From assembly GCA_015039465.1 (NCBI GenBank), contig MU130310.1, positions 13,323 to 28,414 on the forward strand: 15,092 bases of DNA, given 5' to 3'. This document shows positions 1 to 8,725 of the stretch, piece after piece. The notes under the pieces are model-generated. The model was not told the DNA's origin. It ran no database searches and was given only the letters and a program-made list of their open reading frames with translations. Numbering within the stretch: the first letter of the stretch is position 1; every line of letters begins with the position of its first letter. The position numbers were made by a program, and so were the translations under genes. The stretch comes from Phlegmacium glaucopus. Lineage: Eukaryota; Basidiomycota; Agaricomycetes; Agaricales; Cortinariaceae.

Positions 1-208
1 ACATTCTTGATATCGTTCTTATTAAGCTAAGCTATGCCATGGCATGTCAAATATATGATGAGCAAACATCGTCATTTCATGCTGATGCCCAAAAAACACA
101 GACATTTCTCATGACACCCAAAATATCTTCGTTCATTAATTTGTCAACTACTTAATCTTGTCTAGTCGCGGAGCGCGCGGTACGCATGAAGTATTTGGGA
201 ACCCGGAA
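1..208. other. gene-free left edge
   Basis: I see no coding signal. The first 170 bases are AT-rich, with a 12-bp perfect palindrome (ATGCCATGGCAT) at 34-45. The composition becomes GC-rich at about 168, where the hairpin-bearing stretch begins. The stretch may be the flank of a repeat whose other parts lie outside the window. Confidence 0.5.
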
Positions 209-368
209 CCTCGCGTAACGAGGAGCCGATGGAAAAGTTGGAGCCTTGGCGGAGCCAAGGGCGTCAAGGTTGTACTAACCGGGCTTGAACCCGGGTTAGC
301 GTGATTATTTTACCCGGTCTTAAGATCCGGGTTAGTGCACTAGGTTTCGTAAGTCTAAAATTAGACTT
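209..368. repeat. cluster of five short inverted repeats (possible repeat-element terminus)
   Basis: Five hairpin-capable sequences lie within 160 bp. At 209-223, CCTCG pairs with CGAGG across 5 nt. At 244-260, CCTTGGC pairs with GCCAAGG across GGA. At 275-299, CTAACCGGG pairs with CCCGGGTTAG with one bulged C. At 312-332, ACCCGG pairs with CCGGGT across 9 nt. At 351-368, AAGTCTAA pairs with TTAGACTT across AA. The third contains, on the - strand, a Pol III B-box match (GGTTCAAGCCC, 281-291). Such density is typical of structured ends of mobile elements or small RNA-derived repeats, but I do not recognise the family. Confidence 0.45.
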
Positions 369-1570
369 CAACTACGCTCCCTTAGGTCCGTTCTGGACTC
401 GCAGACCTCTCTCGAGCTAACACCGTTCTGCATACGGCTTTGGTTCGACGATACGGTGAGTCTCACATTCGAGGTTGACCGTCGAGCCACTCCGCATCCA
501 CTTCACCCGACCAATGGGTTAGCTCGCAGTGAGCCTCACCAATCTAGTTGTCCTAAAGCTACCACACGTCCTATGTACTATACGACCCTTTCTGATGTAC
601 TATTGACCCAAATTATGGCGTTACTCTTATGCACTGATATTCCTCTCCCGCCGTTCATGTCACTACTCGGGCTTTGTAACTATGTCCATTCGATATTTGC
701 ACGTCACTTCGACCTTCAATGTTTCACTATAACGACAGGCTTCGTCACCTCTCACGTCATCCCTACAATAATAACTATGCTTTAACGAGCTTCTAGTACC
801 GATCCAACAGCTACACCCAAAATAATATTCGAAAACTCCACGAGTAACCTTCTTAAAGAAGGTACGCAGCGGTCATCTCATCCTTCCGTTCCCTCCAGGT
901 CGGGGGCCACCGTCGCTGCTAAAGCCCACCTTGTGGTCGCTCTTCTTCAAGCTGACGCGGTGGCTATGCTTTTGACACCGGGTCTTGCACTCATTCGTAC
1001 CGGTTTCTGGTCTATGACCATTGCTTAAAGTCCTTGAGCACAAAGTTATCCAAGAATCCTCCTGGACTACCCCTGAACATGCGTTTGTCTCGGCTACTGA
1101 CCCCTTACCTTCATAATTACAGCTCCACCAAGAAGTCTCGCCGTCTCGGTCCTGTCCCGTCTCTTGTAGTCCGGCACGTCACTCCTATTGCCACCGCGGA
1201 ACGAGAGATCACCAGAACCAGGTGCCCTACGCCTTCGAGCGTCTTGCACTAGGTAGCGCAACAACCGCCTTAAGCTAAGATTTCTTTTCCAGTCTCTACA
1301 TCATACTTGACCGTCCTGATTAGTATGCACCGTCTGGCGTCATGCACCATAAAGAGTAGCTTTCGACGTCGCCAGCACTGCCACCAGAGAGGGTCGGCCG
1401 CCGTTGGTTTCTTACACGTTTCCCGATGTCGGGTATGTCTCCGTACCTTTCCTAGCCTCTACCACTACCGGGCTGCCTCTCGCCTCTCTACGAGTTAACT
1501 ATGCCCCCGTGCCTCACGGAAGAATACAACTGACGGAAGAAACAATCGTCTATACGCTCGCTCTACTTGG
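369..1570. other. no intact gene; possible decayed mobile element
   Basis: No frame here carries a credible start-to-stop gene. Two stretches on the + strand stay open without an ATG: about 786-1028 (ending in TAA) and about 1360-1566 (ending in TGA). Both translate to ordinary-looking but unrecognised sequence and lie in different frames, as expected for a coding region broken by stops and frameshifts. With the hairpin cluster just upstream, a decayed retroelement or other transposon is the leading guess. I see no reverse transcriptase, integrase or transposase motif to support a class. Confidence 0.3.
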
Positions 1571-2503
1571 GTGAAATCACGCTCGTCTCTGAGATCCAAA
1601 ATCGAGGAGCCAGGCAAGCCCTAGGCACAAACACGGAATTCATATCCGAATTCCTTGTAAGCAAAATAACAATACACTTAAATATTCTCTCTCCCCTTCA
1701 ATTACTATCTGCTAAAGAAACGCGCCAGTTATCTCATCAGGGTTCGACGAAAATCTGAAGAAAGCTCTTCGCGACTTTGACAGACAGGATTAACAGGAAC
1801 CTACAGCCAATCTACAGCCAGAAGCTGTCATCTTACATTTGTTATCTAACATCATCGATATGTAATACACAGGAACTTTGCTCACCTGCCTTGCACCTGC
1901 CGAATTTTGAGTGGGTCACAGTCACAAGGCCTGCCGAATTGATCCTGGGCCTCAGATGGAGAAAGACCTATTAAGATTCTAGAAAAAGACTCATTCCGAT
2001 ATACTTACCAAAGTTCTGGAACATAGGCATGCTGCAAGCATGAGCGCTTGAGCGCTAGTAGAAGTCAAGAACGGTATATGGCTATCATGCCTACTGAAAT
2101 AGTCCAGGTAAACCTGTACTAGCATGGCGTGGGTCTGGGCCCTTGAGGTCAGTTTATATCAAGAGATCAGACTACTCCTTCCCGTCTTGCGAATGTTAGG
2201 TGGCTTCAAGGAATCCTGAGAATCCATGTGCATTGAACTTAGAAGTCTACCTCAAATAGATATGGATTGGATTCGAGGAATCATAATCCAAATCAAAGCT
2301 GTGATTTTGGCGCTTAATATCCTTCAAACTTGCTTCAAACGCTCTCACATTCTGCCTGGACTTATCTGCTTTTCGACTTCTGTAAAACGTATATCTAGTA
2401 AGGATCATCCAAAGGAATATGCAACCCTACCGAACCTAACTGACTTCTTCGCCCACCCAGACCCTTTCTTTGAAGCCGTCACTTCAATCTAAGAACAAAA
2501 GAC
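1571..2503. other. gene-free stretch upstream of the ankyrin-vWA gene
   Basis: I see no supportable gene. An 88-codon ATG-initiated frame at 2226-2492 has no recognisable feature and is probably chance or 5' leader of the next gene. The stretch includes a 7-bp inverted repeat around EcoRI-like sites (GGAATTC / GAATTCC, 1635-1654) and two back-to-back palindromes at 2028-2056. The last 70 bases before 2504 are pyrimidine-rich, which is common just upstream of fungal start codons. Confidence 0.5.
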
Positions 2504-4091
2504 ATGTCCATCCACGACAGCGCCTACGATGGCTTTCTTACTCTATCCCAACTGCAAGAACATCTGTCGATCAACCCATCATCATTTCTCGACACAATCG
2601 GCGGCAAGATCAAACTTACCCCCCTCTGTGCCGCCTGTCTCGGTGGACATCTCGATGTTACCAAACACCTGCTGGCCTGTGGAGCTGATCCAAACATTCC
2701 ATCGAGTCATGAGCGTACGCCATTGTTTTTTATCACGGATCCCCAATCCAAAGCTTCGTCTGCTACGCGGTGTGCAATAATCCGTGAACTTACTTCAGGG
2801 ATGCACGGTATAAAGGCGGATCTGAACAAGCCATGCGATGATGATAAGAATACCCCTTTAATGAATGTCATAATCCAATTAAAAGACAAGGCTGTCATCC
2901 AACAGCTTATCGAGAGTGGGGCTTCACTCACTGTGCAGCATTACCCCAACCAAAAGACGGCTAAAGAGCTCGGGCAGGAGCATGATTTAGCAGAATGTCT
3001 GGTTTCGAAAGCAGAAAGATATACGGCTTGGGGGAAGCTTATGGACGTTGTCGTTTCGTTCGTGCTGTTGGTCATTGCGTATGTGAATATTAAGACAGTG
3101 AAAAGAGTTGTGGGGGGCGTTGTGAAGAAGTTCTACAATATCAGTGTCGAGGAGGAGGATCTTCCAAAGGTACCCGATTGCATTTCCTAATGGTTAACTT
3201 TAAGTTGCTAACACACGTACCTCACAGGACCTTCAAGAGGAAGTCGAGCGACTCGAGCCCAAAACCATTGATGAATTCAAGAAATTCCTGAACCATGAAG
3301 TCAAACAAGGCAAATTCGGAAAGTTCTTCTCCCCGAACGACCCATTTCTTGCGACTCTTGCGGAGAAAGCGAACGAGCTAAGGGATGACTCAACGACCGA
3401 CCTCGGAAAACCCGAGAATATCAAGCGCTTGACTAAACTCTCTCTGTATCACCCTGTCATATACTGCGACGATAGCAGCTCGATGGATGATGAGGACAGA
3501 TACGAGTACCTGATTGAACTGGTAACACGAATAGCACGCATTGCGACCAGGATTGTCCCTGACGACATGGCTGGGGTCGACCTACGCTTCATCAATAACA
3601 ACTTGATGTCGACCCTATCAGCTGGAGAGATCCTGCAGACGATGAAAAGGGTTAGGCCATACGGCTCAACCAATATCGGCACCAACCTCCGGGAGAAAAT
3701 TCTCAAGCCTCTCGTCTACGACATCATTGACAAACCAAAGTCCTCTATTCTCTTCAAGCGGCCTCTCCTGGTGTGCATCATCACCGATGGAGAACCAGGT
3801 CCAGAAAATCAGAATGTGCTTCGCAATGAGATCATAACGTGTAAGCAGAAGCTAGAGGCAAAGGGATACGATCCAACTTCGGTGATGTTTTGCATCAACC
3901 AGGTAGGGATTAGTGATGATGCGGAGCATTTTCTTGATGCATTGAGAAATGAGAAGGAGATCGAGGAGGTGATTTATTGTACGGTTGGCCAGATGGATAG
4001 TAAGTTCGAAGAGCTAAAGGAGAACGAAAGGGCACTGGAATCATGGTTGTTGCATTTATTGACGAAGCCGATTATGGAGAGGCATACGTAG
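2504..4091 (+). CDS. ankyrin repeat / von Willebrand factor A domain protein (two exons)
   Basis: Exons 2504-3169 and 3228-4091 are separated by a 58-bp GT-AG intron with a CTAAC branch site at 3208-3212, giving 509 residues. Residues about 36-65 and 113-145 are ankyrin-like (TPLCAACLGGHLDVTKHLLACGADPN; NTPLMNVI...LIESGAS). Residues about 179-196 form a strongly hydrophobic segment that could be a membrane anchor. Residues about 297-475 form a vWA domain. Its metal site (MIDAS) is intact: D303-x-S305-x-S307, a Thr in the GSTNIGTN loop (370 or 374) and D409 in ITDGEP. vWA domains bind protein ligands through a divalent metal, and ankyrins are protein-interaction modules, so a scaffold or adaptor role is inferred. 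The substrate and pathway are unknown. The ATG at 2504 follows an in-frame stop and has adenine at -2. The gene looks intact, with abundant CpG, unlike the 3' half of the NLR gene. Confidence 0.85.
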
Positions 4092-4968
4092 GAGAGTCAT
4101 TTTAATTGTCATCAATCAGTTCCAATTTTATCTGTATGATCAATCCCTTCAATTCATTCAGTACTGTATCTGTACGTCAATTCTCTTACAATGCGCAGTA
4201 GAATATAATTACATGCTACGTCCTCACCAGTTACCTTGCCAGTTATGCACGTTCAATTTTTCTAGAACCTGATTCAGATGTTTTGGGCACATTGTAGTGC
4301 TATTTATTCGACCCCCTCATTACTACAACTTCCTTCCTAGCTAGACTTTACAATGTGCTTGAAGTATTCTTCAACTTCTCATGGTTTGGAAATCGCCGCC
4401 TCGACGCCTTCAAATACCATGGTTAGCACGCCTCGTTCCAACATTATTCCCAATCAAGCAGACAAGTTTCAGTAATAAAGACAAGTCGGCACAGGCACTC
4501 GGTGTGCGATCGTGCCAGGAAATGTCGTCTCACACCTTCAAGACAGATCCAATCCGTTTGAGTTATATGGATTGTTCATAGAGTGGACGGGAAAAGCATC
4601 AAATCAATTGGGTGCTGAGCGCTGACGTGTCGTCTTCAAGCTCCTAGTGGCACGAGGGATTTGAGAGAAAAAGTTGGTACTCTGGGCTCGTCGCGTCGGC
4701 AGATACTCATAAACGATCCTCGCAGTTCGACATTAGGCCTTCGCATCGAAAATCTCGAAACTCACACCAAAAATGGGCGGTCCGGCCTCCCGAAGCCTTC
4801 TACTGGATGCCAAATCCTGTGTCTATTTCTGGGCTGGCATTTTGCTTCATTTCCGCCCGTTCTGTGTGCGGCCTAACGCGGCTGTAACATTCCGGTCTAA
4901 TCCTATTTGTAATTCAACTGCGCTTTACACTCCGAAATTTGAATTGACGTGCCCTTCTTTCCCAAGTA
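4092..4968. other. gene-free stretch between vWA gene and MITE
   Basis: This holds the 3' flank of the ankyrin-vWA gene and about 600 bp more. Small open frames at 4381-4581, 4661-4876 and 4773-5063 overlap in different frames and show no family features. The last one runs into the inverted-repeat element. No RNA gene, terminator or repeat is evident. Confidence 0.5.
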
Positions 4969-5200
4969 TTACAGCTGTTTTCATATCGATAGGCCATCAA
5001 TCAAAAAATACGCATACACAGATCTTACCACGTGATGTTCCAAAAAAGGTAAATACCTCCTAATATTTAGAGTCCGCCCGCAAGCCGAAGGCAACTAACA
5101 GTTGCCTGTTATCTCGTGATCTCTACGAAACTTCAAATTCCGACCCCGACCAAGCGTGTATTTTTTGATTGATGGCCTATCGATATGAAAACAGCTGTAA
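4969..5200. mobile_element. MITE-like element with 43-bp perfect terminal inverted repeats
   Basis: Bases 4969-5011 are the exact reverse complement of 5158-5200 (43 of 43), enclosing 146 bp with no coding capacity. The arms begin TTACAGCTG and end CAGCTGTAA. If the element proper starts at CAGCTG, it is flanked by TA on both sides (4970-4971 and 5198-5199), which fits the TA duplication of Tc1/mariner elements but is not proof. A small internal hairpin lies at 5090-5106 (GGCAACT / AGTTGCC). Size and lack of coding sequence fit a non-autonomous DNA transposon (MITE). The absence of mismatches between arms suggests fairly recent insertion. Confidence 0.7.
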
Positions 5201-5255
5201 GTTCCAACTGGCTCGCAGGAGCTGGGAGTCCTTGCCAGATTAATTGTCGGGCACA

Positions 5256-5266
5256 TGGTGTAGTTG
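5256..5266 (+). promoter_or_regulatory. Pol III A box in tRNA-Ala
   Basis: TGGTGTAGTTG matches the A-box consensus TRGYNNARNNG at every position. With the B box it forms the internal type 2 Pol III promoter bound by TFIIIC. Confidence 0.85.
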
Positions 5267-5308
5267 GTTATCACGCTCGCTTAGCATCTTAATTTGCGAG
5301 AGGTGTTG

Positions 5309-5319
5309 GGTTCAATTCC
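5309..5319 (+). promoter_or_regulatory. Pol III B box in tRNA-Ala
   Basis: GGTTCAATTCC matches the B-box consensus GGTTCRANYCC exactly. It forms the T arm of the tRNA and sits 53 bases (start to start) from the A box, the normal spacing once the 8-nt intron is included. Confidence 0.85.
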
Positions 5320-5330
5320 CAATGTGTCCA

Positions 5331-6095
5331 TCGGTCAGCAATTTGAAATTACTTTTGGTCAGCAGTCTAGTTTTGAACTTGATAAATGTGATAAATGTTA
5401 AATCTTTGATCACCTTTTATCCTTATATCCTGACGCCTCTTCATAAATTCCCTCTTCACTCCCGAGTCTCCGGAGGTATCGTCCCTTCAGCGTAGATGGC
5501 AGTCATTAAAATTTATATTGATCGAGTCCCTAGAAACAAGTTTTTCTCCCCCGGCGCCCCAATCGATAAATCAATTTTGTTGAAACGACCACCTTGGTGA
5601 GGCTGTATTCCCATTCGAGCTCACTCACATTCAGCCATGTTCCACAAGTCCAAACGTCATATCATACTCATGCACAATTTGAAAGGAGAACCGATGAATA
5701 ACATTTACTATCTCCAGATATCACTTGTCCTCGCGAGATTTGTGCCAAATTGAGCGCTTCGCAGGACTTGAGATCTTACATGGTATTGCAAAGTGACTCT
5801 TACTTTTACAAATATTTTATCGGTTGGGTCTAGCAAATAGTATACTACTACAATCGCTCAGGAATCTATCCCCAGGATTTTATCCCATCTATATTCATAA
5901 AGTCACGTAGGAGGAAAGAAAATGCCAACGTAAAATAAGTTTGAAAGTGCAACATTAACGTTGTTATTATTCGGGAATGAGGGTTCGAGGATGGGCCAAA
6001 ATATTGATGATACAGTAAGGATTCTACCATTTCAAAGGTACAAGGAATTTCCCAAATATGGCCAGCGGAAACCGACGAGAGCAAGAACAAGGTCA
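5331..6095. other. gene-free stretch between tRNA-Ala and the four-pass membrane gene
   Basis: This contains the tRNA 3' flank and the 3' flank of the - strand membrane protein gene. Minor repeats are visible: GGTCAGCA at 5333-5340 and 5357-5364, and a 9-bp tandem pair (GATAAATGT) at 5381-5398. Small open frames on both strands around 5244-5495 and 5866-6188 are short, overlap known features and show no family signature. Confidence 0.5.
5353..5356 (+). terminator. Pol III T-run terminator of tRNA-Ala
   Basis: The first run of four T residues after the tRNA lies 23 bases past its 3' end. Four T is the minimal Pol III stop signal, and fungi usually prefer longer runs, so read-through is possible. 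Confidence 0.45.
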
Positions 6096-7114
6096 CTAGT
6101 TCGTTCGTGGAGAGTGGTCAGTGACGCTACGACTCCTGTGAGTGTCCGGCGAGCCGATGGCACTGCCAGGTCCAGCACTCTTCTCTGATACCGCCATGGG
6201 CGATCGTCGTTGTCCTATTCTTTCCTTAGTATCGCGGTTGACAGTAGGAACCGTCCTGGTTCGGATTCCAGTTGGAGCATGATTCTCCTCATACGCTTGA
6301 TCAAGATGCTCCACACTATAAGAAGCGATAAACAGCATGACAGCTGCAAATAACGTAAAAAGGAATGTGAACCAAGGAAGGACTACAGCGATTCTTACTA
6401 TCAAAATATAACATTCGATTAGCATGAATAGAAAAGTATGCATAGTGGAGAAAACAACTTACAATAGTAAATCCGCTTATAAACACCCGTGATATCGAGG
6501 GCGTTTTCTACAGTATTTACTACGTAAACGGGAAGTTGTATTCCATCCAGATAGGCGTTAACCCTCGCACTCCGTTTAGCGTGAAAGATGGTCAAAGGTA
6601 CGAGCACGGAAAAAAGCCACACGCAAGATAATATCAAGAGCATAGCCTGGAAGAATAAGGTCCTGTGGAAAGACTTGGGGCGACATAATGTCATGCAGAG
6701 AAAGGTTGTGGTGAACGCGACAATGAGCAAACACGCCGTAGTAGACAAAACTCCGAGTACGTATACATCTATATGAGCAGCGGACGAATGAGAAGAATTT
6801 CGGGAAAGGCGAGGTCGGGAAATATCGGCGTACCTCGTATGTTGATGGTGACAATCGTCGGACGTGGAACCGCCCTATTTACAGCGGCCTTTTGTTCATT
6901 GGATTTCACAAGTGCGTTGAGTCCTATCCAGACCATATGCCAAAGCAGTTCTAGAAAACTCGCCCGGTAGAGAAATAAAATAATGCTTACCAACGGCAGC
7001 ACCAATGATTCCCCAACACCAAGCCAAGAGCAAAGAAACAACACGCGTAGTGAACCATGGCGCGCTAGAGCGTTCTGTACGAGGAGAAGAAGAACGGGAT
7101 CGAACTTGGTCCAT
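6096..7114 (-). CDS. four-pass integral membrane protein, unknown family (four exons)
   Basis: The four exons in coding order are 7114-6991, 6923-6834, 6768-6463 and 6397-6096, with introns of 67, 65 and 65 bp. All have GT-AG borders and lie in phase 1, and the model encodes 273 residues. Four hydrophobic helices are visible at about residues 23-47, 72-99, 108-134 and 175-200. The N-terminus is short, Arg/Ser-rich and basic. The 70-residue C-terminal tail is basic and rich in Ser, Thr and Pro. By the positive-inside rule both ends should be cytoplasmic, with a longer loop between helices 3 and 4. The layout recalls fungal MARVEL- or tetraspan-type proteins, but I see no diagnostic motif and give no function. 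Intron 1 has a second in-frame acceptor 27 nt upstream (exon 2 from 6950), which would add nine residues next to helix 1. A TATA box and pyrimidine-rich leader lie upstream. Confidence 0.75.
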
Positions 7115-7196
7115 CGTGAATGGTATTGTTATGCTAGGGAATGAGGCAAGAGCTCGAGGAAAGAAAAAGGAAGAAGCAACGATCTATTTGCTCAAG

Positions 7197-7204
7197 TTTA
7201 TATA
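7197..7204 (-). promoter_or_regulatory. TATA box of the four-pass membrane protein gene
   Basis: On the - strand the sequence reads TATATAAA, about 83 bp upstream of the ATG at 7114. Between the two is a CT-rich tract (about 7150-7180 on this strand), a common fungal feature near the transcription start. Confidence 0.5.
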
Positions 7205-8725
7205 TGTGGCCACCGTAATACCATACCTTCTTTGAGCACGGCGTAAAGTCTTTTATATGGAGTACGCAAGGCAACCTATTTCAATTTCCAGCAAAAGCCT
7301 CGATAAAGTACCTCTGATAGAGAATAAAAGATCCCAGTCTATAATATATGCAGTGATTTTAATGTGTTCCTGCATGGTGTTCGCGAAATCGGTCTAGTCT
7401 AGTATTGATAGTACCAAGAATCGAACCGGTTTCCAGGGTATAACACTCATCATCATCTCTGCCAGTCTTGATCAACCAATCATAAGGTGGGATATACTTC
7501 TCTCCAGTACATTGATGGCAGGGAGTCAGAAGGAAAAAATAACGCCTGTAGCCTGAGAACAAAGGCTATTCTGGTTACCTGTACACCACAGGTGACGCAA
7601 CAAAACCCCAAGATCCGAGCGAGAATGAGGTGCTGATCTCACGGTTGCCAGTGTCGAGGCAAGTTACAGGATAATCGATGAATCGATGGAGCTTTGAAGT
7701 TTTGAAGAGCCTTGGCAATCGTTCAAGTGCCAGCACACACAGAGAGAGAGATGAGAACCGCCTAACTTTGGACTCAATTGATGACAATTTTGCACATCCG
7801 TCCGGCAATGGCCGTACAGTCTTACCTTACAAGCGCTTGCAGTCGAGCCGTTGATTGAGCATAGTGGGCGCATAAAGTCATATATATATAGGTGGAGCAA
7901 AACAAAAAAAGAAGAGAGAAAAAGGCCAAAGCGCCAGCTCCATAGGAAATTTAAGAGATCAAAGAAAAAATCAATGAATCTCCAGTAGAGCTCAAGGAAA
8001 TGGAACAAGAGGCAACTACAAAATACTATCGATGGCGATTGTCATACAACCTGACAGACTACACAAACCAGGAAGGAGGGAGGAGAATGGCGCGGTATGA
8101 CAAAACAAAAGTATACAGACAGAGGAGTAGTAGTAAATAATAGATCGCAAAGAATGGACATTTAAGCTCGGAGTTTTAGGAAGGAGGATGGGGGAGAGAG
8201 AGGTTGCCGCGGTGATTAGGGAAATCAGACAGATATGAAGAAAAAAAGAAGAGAAACTAGTCTGCATAATAAAAAAAAGGCGGGACATGGAGATTGAAAG
8301 TCAAAACGCACATCGGTGCAGTTACACTCCCGATGGCCATGTTGTACACACAGTCATACAAAAGGACATAAGCTTTGGGCGTACACATTTGGAGATTATC
8401 GACGAACAACACCGAAAGCAAGAAAGGAGAGAAGGAGGAGGATTGATCAATAAAAAAGGCGATTGCAGACAACGATAGCGCGACGGAGAATTTTTAAGAC
8501 ACTGGCGGGATTGGAGTAATTCGTTTGAGTTTCGTTGCACAAGAATAGATATATCGAACGCGCAATACATCTCGGGGAAAAGATGCGAAATATGACGTAT
8601 CGCGTTGTTGTATCTGTCACCAGTCAAAGGGGTAGTAGGGGGCGTGATGTATGGGAATGGCATGTTATCGGCGAAAAGACAGACTGAGCAACAACTCGAA
8701 CGCGTAGAGTCATGTAAAGGCGATA
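7205..8725. other. 1.5-kb gene-free stretch, purine-rich on the + strand
   Basis: No supportable gene is seen. Several - strand frames (7359-7562, 7575-7808, 7664-8008, 8016-8288, 8257-8472) are open mainly because that strand is pyrimidine-rich. Their translations are Phe/Leu/Ser-rich and have no domain. From about 7890 to 8480 the + strand is dominated by A and G. The stretch lies 3' of the chromatin-type gene, so part may be its 3' untranslated region or a non-coding transcript. Confidence 0.45.

Larger units (their letters stand above)
5249..5330 (+). tRNA. tRNA-Ala (anticodon AGC) with 8-nt intron
   Basis: A full cloverleaf can be drawn. The acceptor stem pairs GGGCACA (5249-5255) with TGTGTCC (5323-5329), discriminator A at 5330. 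The D arm is at 5258-5274. The anticodon stem pairs CTCGC (5276-5280) with GCGAG (5296-5300). The T arm pairs TTGGG (5306-5310) with CCCAA (5318-5322) around TTCAATT. The third acceptor pair is G3:U70, the identity element for alanyl-tRNA synthetase, agreeing with anticodon AGC at 5283-5285. The anticodon loop has 15 nt instead of 7, so an 8-nt intron at the usual site after position 37 (about 5287-5294) is inferred. The mature tRNA would be 74 nt before CCA addition. Confidence 0.95.

Noticed and set aside
2226..2492. 88-codon frame upstream of the ankyrin-vWA gene
   Set aside because: There is no motif and no clear splice link to the gene at 2504, and the composition is unlike the neighbouring coding exons. 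It is probably chance.
7420..7480. tRNA-like Pol III boxes on the - strand (A-box match TGGCAGAGATG and B-box-like GGTTCGATTCT)
   Set aside because: The boxes are closer than in tRNAs, the last B-box base is wrong, the T stem pairs poorly and there is no acceptor stem. No functional tRNA can be folded.
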